The position numbers were made by a program, and so were the translations under genes. Below, piece after piece: positions 34,861 to 46,503 of a stretch of DNA of 64,000 nt (its first letter is position 1; the number at the start of each line of letters is the position of its first letter). Where the stretch lies: NCBI GenBank assembly GCA_032622095.1, contig CP136063.1, positions 275,771,426 to 275,835,425 on the forward strand, given 5' to 3'. A model generated the notes under the pieces. The model worked only from the letters and a program-made list of their open reading frames with translations, did not search any database and was not told the origin of the DNA. The stretch is from Siphonodentalium dalli (Eukaryota; Mollusca; Scaphopoda; Gadilida; Siphonodentaliidae).

Positions 34861-35056
34861 GGTTAGCGGATATCCGGTTAGCTAGTCGAATGACAGCATA
34901 GCGCGTGTGAGGTTACAGTTAACGAATATCCGGTTATTATAGCTAGCCGAATAATAGCGTGTGAGGTTGCGATTAACGGATATCCCGTTAGCTAGCCGAA
35001 TGATAGCGTGTGGTGTTACAGTTAACGAATATCCGGTTAGCTAGCCGAATGAGAGA
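34861..35056. repeat. Minisatellite, about 49-57-bp units, four copies
   Basis: Units built on TTA(A/G)CGGATATCCGGTTAGCT followed by AGCCGAATGATAGCGTGTG begin near 34861, 34917, 34973 and 35022. Unit length varies by small indels. CCGGTTAGCTAG-type blocks make each unit partly self-complementary. Confidence 0.8.
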
Positions 35057-35059
35057 CAC

Positions 35060-36190
35060 TATATATACGCTATCCATCGTTCAGCGACCGTATTAGCTTG
35101 GTTCATATGCTTTGACTGCATGTCACACGATGCGCGAGACTATATAACAATATAATATGTAGGTTAAACGCGCAAAGGTATACTCAAGTGGAACCTGGTG
35201 AGAACGTGCGTCAAACATATATTGGCATCAAGCATGGACCCGAATCTCTCGCTCGCTCTTGGTGTTTTTGATATAGAAAGAAACTGACGGAGACGCTATC
35301 TTTTACAAACTGCACAGAAATATGGACCGTCTTGTCTTTTTGAAACTATTATTAGCAGATATTTTCGACCAATCAGCGACTAAACCGGTCGTTTACTACA
35401 TTGCGAATTATGATGCCATCTTTGTTCACCATAATTCGGATATCCATCCATATATTCCAGTCAAATCATAATGTACTGGACATTTATATTTGCGCCATGA
35501 TGTTGGAAAATTATCCATGGTTTTTTTTTTTCATTTTGCATGACACTTGTCATCATTTTCTCAATTAAAGACGAAAATAATGTATGTTCTTCGGTGTAAG
35601 CGCGCTTAGGAGACTGTTTCAGCTGGTTATAACATAAGTGAATATGTGTGGAAAGCTCCATTGTTTTACTTCAAAAAGGCTTTCAATCATGGTTCGTGTT
35701 GCCACTTGCAAGTTTTGCCCCACATCCAAAAACAATTCACAGTTGGCAAAAATTTATATCATTTGACAAAAAAATGTGGTAAGATTATTCTTAATTCCAC
35801 ATGAAAATAGAGAGTATTTAGAAATTGATTGTTTCTTCAAACAATACAGGCCACCCAATTATACAGTTTGCAATTTTGTAATAGCGATTCGAAATCTTCA
35901 GAATTCAAATGAAACATAGTATATTCTCACTTTTATCACGGTGTGCATAATTTGTAGGTTACAGTTAGCAATGCCCCTTTACGTAGGGATAGATGCGTAG
36001 TTAATTGTAGTCAGCTGATTTTAGTATAGTAACTTGGCAAGCAGATGTTCGTGTCGGCACCTAACATGCCAATTGCATAATTATGTCACTAATTAGCATC
36101 ATCTAACTATTAAAATTTAATGTCAATAATAGGTATCATCTAGCAATGGACATCTAGAGAAGACACCATCGTTTATTCAACGAGTGTGGC
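35060..36190. other. Stretch without recognised features
   Basis: No gene, tandem repeat or complete mobile element recognised. The frame at 35461-35661 (minus) ends in low-complexity sequence and is not convincing. Confidence 0.4.
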
Positions 36191-36198
36191 CCGTTTAA

Positions 36199-36530
36199 CC
36201 CTTTACCCAACAGAAGAGCCCTGTGCCAATGCATTCTCTTATATATGCGAGTCGACCATAGGTCGCCTCGCATATATAAGAGAATGCATTGGCGTAACAC
36301 ATTAAAAATTATAAAATTGTTAAAGAATGCATTCTCTTATATATGCGAGGCGACCTATGGTCGACTCGCATATATAAGAGAATGCATTGGCACAGGGCAT
36401 AACTGTAACTATCACAATGTGGTCAAGGAGCCGGTTCCAATGATATCCATATTTGTATGGTTCTATTGAGACAGACCGAAGATATTTTAGGCTGTTGAAG
36501 CTTTATTTGGCCGGTTTGTTGGGTAAAGGG
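36199..36530. mobile_element. TTAA MITE family A, copy 3
   Basis: Flanked by TTAA at 36195-36198 and 36531-36534, with the family A ends. It carries a full 69-bp palindrome (36225-36293) and a second one with a shortened left arm (36326-36391); the spacer between them is shorter than in copies 1 and 4. Confidence 0.9.
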
Positions 36531-36534
36531 TTAA

Positions 36535-36734
36535 CCCTTTATTTACCAAACGGATTATTCGACCCGTTATAAATGAATGTATTGGAATGATATATTATTC
36601 ATTTGGAGGGGTGTTGAGAAAAAATTAGCTGACAGATGAAAAAGATTGCAGAAGTGCAGAAAGATTCCTATTAATTATTATCTGAACATATCCTAATGTA
36701 ACTACTCGTCAGTGCGTATTTATAGTAGAAATGT
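36535..36734. mobile_element. TTAA MITE family X, abutting family A copy 3
   Basis: Begins CCCTTTATTTACCAAACGG directly after the TTAA at 36531-36534 and ends ...TAGAAATGT before TTAA (36735-36738). It aligns with 48648-48920 at both ends (GGATTATTCGACCCGTTATA-like start; ACTACTCGTCA(G/A)TG near the end). The two MITEs share one TTAA. Confidence 0.75.
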
Positions 36735-36739
36735 TTAAA

Positions 36740-38890
36740 CATTTAAATAAGTATAAGCGATGGGGAATGGTGGCTGAGATGTGATACATAGCCATTTGCA
36801 GCCTTTGACAATTTTTCGGACAGAAGTGAGATAAACGCTCTTTATTTTTACTATATCAGGAATACATTTACAAGTAACGCTCTTTATTGTTCCAAACAAT
36901 TTTTCAAAATTCTATCATAACCTAAATTAAAACAATATGGTAATACTTCTGTTATTTAGTATGGCCCATGTAGTGATACATGTACGGTTTTCGTCCACGT
37001 ACTGTTACCCAGGCTATATGGCACTGTTGCACATGGAAATTTGTGATTTTTTCATCCACATGAATATTGCATCTTCTATAACTCGGGTGTGCATTAACGG
37101 ATTCGGTAGATCGTGTAATGAATCTCTAATCTCGCTGATTGTGTCACGCCCCTCCCCCTCCAAATCATGAAAAACAGTTAAATTGGAGGGGGTGGGGTGA
37201 ATAGTGAATGGCAGTGAACAGAGGGGTGAATACCGAACATCAGTTAGGTAAATAGACGATGAAGGACACACATTTCACACTTCACTAACATCTATTTTCA
37301 TCACTTTTCTCATTAGTTATCTGCCAACCTCAGTTTTAACGTATAAAGGTTTTTTCTCATCGGAACGGTGAAGGGTTTCATCTGGATAATCTATCGAAAT
37401 CTGGTTAAAACAGGGACGTTTGTCATAATGGCCGAAATTATTGTCAAAAGGAACAGAGTTTAAGCCCCGTGGAATTGGAAAAACTTGTAGAAAACACGAC
37501 ATTACCACAAATATTATGTTTGTTCGGATTAAACTATGTATGTTTGAGAATGGTTTCAAAGATGGCCATCAAGATGGCGGTTTAATCCAGAAAATAGCAA
37601 TTCGTAATTTTCACTAAATTTCCACAAGTAACCCTCAGTATATTAGATATGACACCACTTTGAAGTGTGTGTCCAATAAGATAGGTACCAATATAATTCT
37701 TCCTTACGACACAAATATATAAAGGAACCAAATCATAACAAACTCGAATGTAGCCACGTGACTCACGAATTAATTGCCTAAATATTGAGCACCAGAGTTT
37801 CATTACGCGCGCCGCGTGTATACTTATGTATGTGCCTGGGCGCTGGAGTTTACGCTGGGGGGGGGGGGGGGGTATTTATAGAAAAATGGAATTTTTGGGG
37901 CGGATTTAAAAGTCGAACTGCGCGACCAGGAGGCCGAGTCCGGTAAAAGGTGTAGTTGGGAATTTCAATTTCGTTTATTGTCCTTTACATTATTATGTCA
38001 ATAATGTTGATTTTTGGTTTGTGACAAGCTATATCAATTACAAATAAAAAAAATGAAAAAATTTATTTGTAAGTCTGTTTATTTCAACTTTTATAGACAT
38101 TTTTCGTTCTGCAGCCCACTGAGGGTTGTGGTCGGAGACGGCCGAGTCGGCCGCCGGTTCGTTAATTAGGTGCTGGTTGTTATTGTTATTTTAACGGAAT
38201 TCTGAGTTGGTCATTCACGAAACCAATATATTTTATATTCTATAATCACAAACATGGGTATATAATATATTATCTTGAGCGCGTTACCATTTCTGACATT
38301 GGTTTTCTTGTTCAAATTGATATCCAATATTTACCAAGTCTTTTCCACAGCCTCTATGGACATCGTATCGTTCTATGACATTTCCCCGACCTCGCTTATT
38401 TATCGCCGACCAAGGGATAATGCACTACCACTATATCGTAAAGTTTATCGGGTCCATCGAATCTATCACAATTCCAAGTGCTCAATAGATCAGCGGCGAT
38501 TGTCGCCTTCTACTCATCTTTGTGTTCCCGAAGCATGTGGTATTTTGTATCAGATTCCCTTTATCGTGAGATATCATTTGTTACCCGCACGAATTGAGGC
38601 TGAGGCCCACACTTTCACAGTTAATAATTTTACCAATATGCATAATTATGACACCGTAACATGCGCATATCCAATCAGTGTAAGCCTACCGATTGATTTA
38701 TTGATTGATTGATTACTAAGGCCATATCGTGACATTGCCAGTTTTAGTGGTGGAGGAAATCCGCACACTTACGACTAATCTAACAGTAATTCCAATGGCT
38801 GATAATCGCGTCGACCATGTGCGGCAACCACCGGTCATCGGCGAGTAATTGGCAACTCCTCCAGATTACGATTTCGAGTTAGAAAGTCCA
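36740..38890. other. Stretch without a confident gene
   Basis: Contains a G16 run (37857-37872) and the longest ordinary plus-strand frame in this part, 38275-38712 (145 codons). That frame has no recognised domain, and its first bases (GCGTTACCATTTCTGAC) match a non-coding segment at 53349, so I treat it as chance. Confidence 0.45.
37857..37872. repeat. Pure G16 tract
   Basis: Sixteen consecutive G residues after TTTACGCT; one of several long G or C runs in the window. Confidence 0.9.
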
Positions 38891-38898
38891 CGATGGTA

Positions 38899-39440
38899 AC
38901 ATGTGGATTTGAACCCTTATACCGCCAGCGCTGGTAGGCGAGTATAGGACTGCATATAGCACGGACGGGCGCCAATACATGTGTATTTGAACCCTTACCG
39001 TCAGCGCTGATGGGCGAGTATATGCCTACCGATAGCACGGACGGACGCCATTACATGTGGATATGAACCCTTACAGCCAGCGCTGGTGGGCGAGTATAGG
39101 CCCACCGATAGCACGGAGGGACGCCAATACATGTGGATATGAACCCTTACAGCCAGCGCTGGTGGGCGAGTATAGGCCGACCGATAGCTCGGACGGACGC
39201 CAATACATGTGGATATGAACCCTTACCGCCAGCGCTGGAGGGCGAGTATAGGCCTACAGATAGCACGGACGGACGCCAATACATGTGGATATGAACCCTT
39301 ATCGCCAGCGCTGGAGGGCGAGTATAGGCCTATCGATAGCACGGACGGACGCCAATACATGTGGATATGAACCCTTATCGCCAGCGCTGGAGGGCGAGTA
39401 TATGCCTACCGATAGCACGGACGGACGCCATTACATGTAG
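38899..39440. repeat. 76-bp minisatellite, about 7 copies
   Basis: ACATGTGGAT and following bases recur at 38899, 38977, 39053, 39129, 39205, 39281, 39357 and 39433, a period of 76 (first unit 78). Each unit has the palindrome CCAGCGCTGG, the run GGGCGAGTATAGGCC and ATAGCACGGACGGACGCCA. On the minus strand units read GGGTTCAAATCC or GGGTTCATATCC, a weak resemblance to a tRNA B box. Minus-strand frames across it are by-products. Confidence 0.95.
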
Positions 39441-39789
39441 TATATACGCAGGCCGTACATAATAGGAATCTGACTGGGGAAAACGTCTGGATCATCCCGT
39501 TCAAAATTTCGGCTTGCAGAGAAACATATAATTGTTGATCGGTTGTGAATAACGTGAACTCTTCCACCAACTACATGCGTGAGATACTGTGCTTAGGCAA
39601 AGCAGTTGCAGTTGTGTATCCAGAGTACATAAATGGATATTGAGAAATATAAATGGAGATAGTATACAATAGGTAAATAGTGTGATGCATACATAGACTC
39701 TGCGGTTTAACATGCAGCCTGTTATATCAATCTGACTGAGTACAAATACTTATAGTGACTTGTGCAACAACAAAAATTCGTGTTCATGA

Positions 39790-40032
39790 CCAGCAGCATT
39801 ATCATTTTCCACCACGACTATCCTCGTCGATTACCACAACCGCTACTACCGCTCTCATCTTCTCAATCACCATCGTCATCAACATAACCATCTTAATCCA
39901 AATCATCATCATCGTCGTCACCATCAGTATATATATGTACTCACCATAATCGCACCACCACATCACAATCCTCATCGCCATCATCATCGTCAACATCAGT
40001 GACCATATTTCCTTAACAGCCTCACTACCACC

Positions 40033-40064
<32 letters not shown>

Positions 40065-40265
40065 TATAATAATCCTTTCATCACCACCATCATCATCATG
40101 ATATCAACGACAACACCCACCATCATCATCATCATCACCATAATCACCATAATCATCATCATCGTCGTCATCATCATCATCATATTCATTTATTAAGATC
40201 ATCACCATGTCAATATTATTATCATCATCATCATCACCGCCACCACTATCACCACCACCATGTCC
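39790..40265. repeat. Long impure CAT/CAC trinucleotide repeat
   Basis: Nearly 480 bases of CAT, CAC, CAA and CGT-type triplets, with purer runs at 40029-40062, 40118-40183 and 40220-40262. Open frames on both strands are low-complexity and not genes. Confidence 0.9.
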
Positions 40266-40359
40266 GTTTAATAAATGAACCCAGTTTTGGAGCATCACCG
40301 TGTCTTCCCCATTTTAGTCCGTAGTTCACGCATGATGATGTCTTACACTTGTGATCGAT

Positions 40360-40635
40360 TTGAAAAGCTATCCATGAATGTGGTCGCCTGTGAAAAGCTG
40401 GTTACAGTTGTGGTCGCCTTTGAAAAGCCGGTTACATTTGTGGTCGCCTGTGAAAAGGTGGTTACATTTGTGGTCGCCTGTGAACAGCTGGGTACGAATG
40501 TGGTCGCATGTGAAAAGCCGTTTACATTTGTGGTCGTCTGTGAAAAGCTTGGTACGAATGTGGTCGCCTGTGAAAAGCTGGTTACATTTGTGGTCGTCTG
40601 TGTCGAGTTGAAAAGCTGGCTACGAATGTGATTGG
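40360..40635. repeat. 30-bp minisatellite, about 9 copies
   Basis: Units of GTGGTCGCCTGTGAAAAGC plus GG(T/G)TACATTT recur every 30 bp. Because 30 is a multiple of 3, frames stay open on both strands and give 10-residue repeats (VVACEKLVTF forward; Thr-rich SFSQATTNVT reverse). The reverse frame resembles a mucin-like Thr/Ser repeat, but nothing else supports a gene. Confidence 0.9.
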
Positions 40636-40639
40636 TGTC

Positions 40640-42490
40640 TTGTAACAATGACCTCATCAGAGGAACTGGACCGGGGTGAAACAAAAGCGTGTATCATCAA
40701 TCAGGATTCAAACCAACGTGGGCCTTTATGTACAGCCGTCTACGCTGTCCTTATTTGAACCAAGCACTCGGATATCACAGTCCACCTCTAATTACTCTGA
40801 ATATAGCTACATCCTCCGCTGTTGACATCCTTTTCGCTGGTAGCAGATTTTAGATCCCAACTGTTTGTCCAAGTATTTGACAGTTTGTTGATAGAATCTG
40901 CAACACTGACCATTTTGGCTTTCAGATTTTTATGCCAAGTTTAATTTCCTTATGTTCGGAATTCGTAAGGGGTTGTGACTTCTTGCTGACAAGAAGAATG
41001 TATTGAGTGAGAAGCTTGTAAAATCCACACGAAAGCCCACCGACATCACCCCGCCATATTCGAGTGCTCGATTGGGACCCGAACCATTAAGAACCTGACC
41101 ATTGTGCAAAGACATATAAAACAGAATAACAAAACACATAGCAATACTCTTTTGAAAACAGCAAACATAAAACCTTCATGAAATGTGTTCATCAGATATA
41201 AATACTGTGTTAATACTTTCGTATATTAAAATATTTCCAGTAGCTGAGTAAGTTGTTATACTCGCTCCTGTGAAGATTGATCAGATATTTATGATATCTG
41301 ATGAATCTGGCATGAGTCTTAATTAATTCGTCAAGTTGACAATCGGGTGGCTGGATCGTCCGTATTTGTTCCCTCGCCCAATACCAAGCCTCATTCCAAA
41401 TTGCAACAGTGTACTCATGCAAAGTTGACCCCTTCCGCCATAGTGGGGGTCAGGAATCTACGTCATCATTTTATCGTAAATGGCAACAAGATATCTCACA
41501 TCGAAGTGAGTATCAGTCGCATTATTCACATTAATAAATAATTAAAGGGATACTGTACTCAAATGTTGTTGTTGGTTTCTATAGTCTCTGAGTCGTGGAA
41601 TAAGGCAGGGAACATAGAAAGTAACCAGATGTCGATTATTTGAACGTCTGTTGAGTACGAAGTAATGTTACGGATAGCAGCTAAGTCAGAATGCGAAAAT
41701 ACAAATGGTCGTTGTCGAGTAATTTTTGTACAGTTTTCAAGCAAATGTATCAAATAAATGTTATAGTATTTGCATAATATTCCCATATACTCATTTAAGT
41801 TATTGTATAGTCACTAGTCGGTGAGTGGTTTGAGTTTACGCCCTGTATATCAACATACTTTTTTTACACGGTCACGTGTGCCACGCGTTACCCAATCCAC
41901 TCTCCGTTAATTAATTTGATTACGTCTTGTAAACGGGAATTCGTAATTTAATTTATGGCTCCAGCAGGGGGGGGGTGGTAGTAAAAAATTAGCAGGAAGG
42001 TATGCCGTTTATTTGCATCTGGCATTTTCGGGGACCCACCACCCCCAAACCTGCAAACAAAATATTTTTTTAGTCCCAATTTTTTGACACCCACCCCCCA
42101 AATTTCACTAAAATCGCATAAAACTCTACTGATATCACTCATGTGACTGTGATTGATCTCAATTAGTTCAAAATAACAGTTTAACCTGTTTCAGAAGCTG
42201 TTTTAATTGAAAAAAAATGTTTTATAAATTGCTGATCATCTGTAAACCTAGGTCATTGTGCAGAATACTCAAAATTTCATAATTTCTAACTATTTCCTGA
42301 TTAGTATGTCAACCAACCCATTATCTAACATATTCCATACCACTTATGTTAGTCTACTGGAGCAACTTACTTCTATTATACTAAACTAGCTGAAACAGGT
42401 TCCCTTTGATATCGCAATAAACATTCAATTAATTACCCAGGAAGAAATCCATATAATTGTAAGAAACGCAAAGAAAAATCGCTCACAAAG
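40640..42490. other. Stretch without recognised gene
   Basis: No convincing exon. GGATTCAAACCAACG (40710) and GGGACCCGAACC (41078) are isolated B-box-like fragments. A G-rich and C-rich block lies at 41967-42100. The ORFs 41210-41422 and 41559-41786 (minus) are not protein-like. Confidence 0.4.
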
Positions 42491-42497
42491 TCTCTTA

Positions 42498-42662
42498 AAT
42501 CGTGAAATTTCGAATTGGGACCTTCACCTACAGTGAAGTACATTATTAAGAAACAAATAATAGCAACAATCAAAAGTTACAGAAAAGCATGCAATTTCGA
42601 GCTGGAACCTTCACGTATAGTGAAATACACTATTAAGGAACAGATAATCATTAAGACATATA
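42498..42662. repeat. Tandem pair related to 28979-29065
   Basis: ATTTCGA(A/G)(T/C)TGG(G/A)ACCTTCAC with A(A/G)TACA(T/C)TATTAAG(G/A)AACA(A/G)ATAA occurs at 42498-42565 and 42594-42662; a third copy lies at 28979-29065. The second copy runs directly into the reverse R28 copy. Confidence 0.6.
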
Positions 42663-42800
42663 TCCCCCGTGTTATTTTTGCGACTTTATAAGGTTCCCTG
42701 TCAAAATTTCAATAAGTTCCAAGGTTTTGTACTGGTGGAATATGATCTCTACGGGCGTTAGCCGTGCATAATATAGAGATTCATAGCATGATCTATCGTG
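42660..42800 (-). repeat. Dispersed repeat R28, reverse copy
   Basis: Reverse complement of 28498-28625: GACTTTATAAGGTTCCCTGT through GTTTTGTACTGGTGGAATATG to GATTCATAGCATGATC. Confidence 0.6.
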
Positions 42801-43180
42801 TAAATTGTTGGATCGCTACAATCGGCGACGGGTTGGTAGATGAATGGGGTTAATAACAGTAACAGTTTAATGACATAAAAAGGTCCACACGAGACCGATG
42901 TCAAAATAATAAATATATTATAACAATGCTAACAATTATTCAACATAATATATATATTAGAAACTATTTCATTATCATATCAATAGCACATGACTCTTTG
43001 GAAAATGTCCGTACCATGTTGCAGATTATGTTACATATATGAGGCGCGTTGTTTTTGCATTATGTATATGAATTTTTGGCCATCACTCAATCCAATAAAT
43101 TTATCAATCGTCATTCCTAGCTCACCAAAGACGTGTTTACGCATCTTATCATATGTGCTGCAGCGCATAATGAACTGTTC

Positions 43181-44338
43181 TTCATTCACAACCTCCATGT
43201 TACATTTCATTCACAACCTCCATGTTACATTTCATTCACAACCTCCATTTTACATTTCATTCACAACCTCCATGTTACATTTCATTCACAACCTCCACGT
43301 TACATTTCATTCACAACCTCCACGTTACTTTTCATTCACAACCTCCACGTTACATTTCATTCACAACCTCCATGTTACATTTCATTCACAACCTCCATGT
43401 TACATTTCATTCACAACCTCCATGTTACATTTCATTCACAACCTCCATGTTACATTTCATTCACAACCTCCATGTTACATTTCATTCACAACCTCCATGT
43501 TACATTTCATTCACAACCTCCATGTTACATTTCATTCACAACCTCCATGTTACATTTCATTCACAACCTCCATGTTACATTTCATTCACAACCTCCATGT
43601 TACATTTCATTCACAACCTCCATGTTACATTTCATTCACAACCTCCATGTTACATTCCATTCACAACCTCCATGTTACATTTCATTCACAACCTCCATGT
43701 TACATTTCATTCACAACCTCCATGTTACATTTCATTCACAACCTCCATGTTACATTTCATTCACAACCTCCATGTTATATTTCATTCACAACCTCCATTT
43801 TACATTTCATTCACAACCTCCATGTTACATTTCATTCACAACCTCCACGTTACATTTCATTCACAACCTCCACGTTACTTTTCATTCACAACCTCCACGT
43901 TACATTTCATTCACAACCTCCATGTTACATTTCATTCACAACCTCCACGTTACATTTCATTCACAACCTCCATGTTACATTTCATTCACAACCTCCACGT
44001 TACATTTCATTCACAACCTCCATGTTACATTTCATTCACAACCTCCATGTTACATTTCATTCACAACCTCCACGTTACATTTCATTCACAACCTCCATGT
44101 TACATTTCATTCACAACCTCCATGTTACATTTCATTCACAACCTCCACGTTACATTTCATTCACAACCTCCATGTTACATTTCATTCACAACCTCCACGT
44201 TACATTTCATTCACAACCTCCATGTTACATTTCATTCACAACCTCCATGTTACATTTCATTCACAACCTCCATGTTACATTTCATTCACAACCTCCATGT
44301 TACATTTCATTCACAACCTCCATGTTACATTTCATTCA
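43181..44338 (+). repeat. 25-bp minisatellite, about 46 copies, open in all forward frames
   Basis: The unit ACATTTCATTCACAACCTCC plus ATGTT repeats without indels. Variants differ mainly at ATGTT, ACGTT or ATTTT, with rare ACTTTTC and ATTCCATTC units. Since 25 is not a multiple of 3 and the unit has no stop in any forward frame, all three frames are open through the array and encode the same 25-residue cycle in different phase (for example MLHFIHNLHV then TFHSQPPCYI then SFTTS). The resulting frames (42990-44381, 43133-44359 and 43222-44391) are therefore a property of the repeat, not evidence of a gene. The reverse strand has stops in each unit. Confidence 0.95.
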
Positions 44339-44341
44339 AAT

Positions 44342-44737
44342 TCTTTCATCAAGACTTAGTGACACTTTTGGCTGTTTGTGACGGACCTTGAATAATCAAA
44401 TGTGTCTATACGTAAACATGGGAGTTAGTATTCATCAAAGCACGAAAGCCTTCTTGTGCGTAATGTAGTTGTCATGCAAAACTGCGCATGTACCAATTGT
44501 TTGTATGTAAAGGCCGTTCAAGTCAAACATTTCCAAAGTCAAATATCTTCGGCTGCGACCCGTTGCCAAATGTTTCCAAATATTATTACAACAACGAGTG
44601 CCTGCCACCGACAATGACTTGTGTACATCAAGAATTCGCACTAAATTTGTTTTATTCGAAATGACGTCCAACAACGACCTATTTCGATTGTTTCTTCAAA
44701 TGTCAATGTCATTGTTGCTCGCGAAGTTTTGCTCGCT
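44342..44737. other. Spacer after the 25-bp minisatellite
   Basis: No gene or repeat recognised; the 44435-44674 minus-strand frame is not convincing. Confidence 0.4.
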
Positions 44738-44741
44738 TTAA

Positions 44742-45098
44742 CCCTTTACCCAACAGAACGGCCCTGTGCCAATGCATTCTCTTATATATGCGAGTCGACC
44801 ATAGGTCGCCTCGCATATATAAGAGAATGCATTGGCTTAACACATATTAAAGAAAAAATGGTAAAAAGTGTTAAAAAAAAGTTTTTTTTAGGCCAATGCA
44901 TTCTCTTATATATGCGAGGCGACCTATGGTCGACTCGCATATATAAGAGAATGCATTGGCACAGGGCATAACTGTAACTATCACAATGTGCTCAATGCGC
45001 CGGTTCCAATGATACCCATATTTCCATGGTTTTATTGAGACAGACCGAAGATAATTTAGGCTGTTAGGGCGTTTCTGGGCGTTCTGTTGGGTAAAGGG
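44742..45098. mobile_element. TTAA MITE family A, copy 4 (two palindromes)
   Basis: Perfect TTAA on both sides (44738-44741 and 45099-45102) with the family A ends. Two full 69-bp palindromes (44768-44836 and 44892-44960) lie in opposite orientation. The spacer between them is shortened relative to copy 1. The right arm is slightly diverged (TTAGGGCGTTTCTGGGCG for TTGAAGCTTTATTTGGCC). Confidence 0.92.
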
Positions 45099-45102
45099 TT
45101 AA

Positions 45103-45960
45103 CGTATAGGACGTGTTTATACTGGGGATAAGGAGAAAGATATTTGGTTCTGAATAGTTGCGTATTACCATTCATTGTACTTAACTTATTTGAATATTTG
45201 ATGTCAAATTTCGTGTCAAATCCCTGTACGTGTGACGTCAGAAGGCTGTTGTATTTAGGCCAATGCGACACCATGTCATGGAGACCCCCAAATTGGTCTA
45301 ATAATATCAAAGGCACGGGCGGTGTTCGTTGCAGAAATATTCATATTTGTTCAATTCGCCATCAACAGAAGGAATATTAAAATATATATAGTTGTGTTCA
45401 TATGCCAAACATAATCAGCGTATATTGTCGCCAAGACGCACGATGGTGTAGGTTAACACGAGCCTGTTCTATTTACATAATACATCGCAATTATATTGGT
45501 TAATCACACACAAATGATATAAACGCTCTTTATTATTTCCATATCTGGAAAACAGTAACAAATAACGCTGTTTATGTTTGCCATATCCGGATCTAAACAA
45601 AAGCCAGGTTCTGAAAGGTTTTTTGCTTTTGTTTACATAACAAAGGAACACATTTGATAATAACATACTGATTATGCCATATTTCTTTTTGGTATATAAG
45701 TACAAAGTCTGTCTATATTTTACTATTCTTTCTGTTTATGGCGGTTTTTGACGGAGCTGAATATTTTAACAACATACCCACCGCCAACGCCGCCCGTATC
45801 TTTAATGCCCACTAAAATATGCACAATACAAGTATACTTGATATTATGTTCATTGTGTAGAGTGTGGAAGTGGAGATTCGGTTGTAAGCCTAAATGACTT
45901 CTCCATAGTTGATCTTTCTGGACTGATTGATGTAATGTGATGCATAATTATATTGTGATT
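45103..45960. other. Stretch without recognised features
   Basis: No exon or complete mobile element seen; the frames at 45056-45316, 45144-45380 and 45469-45705 have no supporting signal. Confidence 0.4.
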
Positions 45961-45964
45961 TAGT

Positions 45965-46300
45965 TAAAGGTCCCCGTATTATCATATTCTAACAACCACA
46001 ACAACAACAACAACAACAACAACAACATTTCTCCAACAGACGCTTAGTTATCAGAATCGATAAATTACCAAATAATAATGCTAACCACTGTCAACCCTAG
46101 TATAATTTTTTTTCAAAACCTGTTCTGTTCAACGCAATTTTGGTATCGAGAGTATATCGGTCGACTCGTCGAATATTTGCTAGGTCACCAAGTATTTCAG
46201 GTGGTTAAAACTAACAGATTTTTTAAAATTCATATCTTATACCTCTGAGTTTTGATGGGTGGGTTCATCGACTCGAATAAAATATCCCCCCCAAGCCAAA
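45965..46300 (-). repeat. Dispersed repeat R27, reverse copy
   Basis: Reverse complement of about 27425-27835. It contains (AAC)n at 45991-46027, AGTTATCAGAATCGATAAAT, and the far end GATGGGTGGGTTCATCGACT with CGAATAAAATAT. Confidence 0.7.
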
Positions 46301-46439
46301 TAAATAATTATTTAGGAGCGTTACTTCGGATTATATATCTTTACTTTACACCAAATCCGGTCTTTTATGGGACCATCTCATTTTATACTCAACAGAATAT
46401 ATGCAACAAATGAATGAATTTGAGCCGTGGATGAGTGCA

Positions 46440-46503
46440 AAATACATTCGTGTAATCTATAAATACATTCGTGTAATCTATAAATACATTCGTGTAATCT
46501 ATG
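46440..46503. repeat. 21-bp minisatellite, three copies
   Basis: AATACATTCGTGTAATCTAT (plus one base) is repeated three times with no changes. It creates a short YRLHECI peptide repeat on the minus strand by virtue of the 21-bp period. Confidence 0.95.

Noticed and set aside
36245-36469. Short frame with RIYKRMHW-type peptide, also at 44729-44971
   Set aside because: Translation of the family A MITE palindrome; non-coding mobile element.
38275-38712. 145-codon plus-strand frame
   Set aside because: No domain, start context or splice signal; its first bases resemble a non-coding segment near 53349.
39755-39996. Open frames in the CAT/CAC repeat
   Set aside because: Low-complexity triplet repeat translations.
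40275-40684. Repeat proteins on both strands (VVACEKLVT-type and Thr-rich)
   Set aside because: By-product of a 30-bp tandem repeat; both strands are open because the period is a multiple of three.
43181-44338. CRISPR-like array
   Set aside because: Units are contiguous 25-mers with no variable spacers, in a eukaryotic context without cas genes.
42990-44391. Three overlapping long plus-strand open frames (463, 408 and 389 codons)
   Set aside because: They are produced entirely by the 25-bp tandem repeat, which has no stop in any forward frame. No signal peptide, promoter or non-repeat coding part supports a gene.
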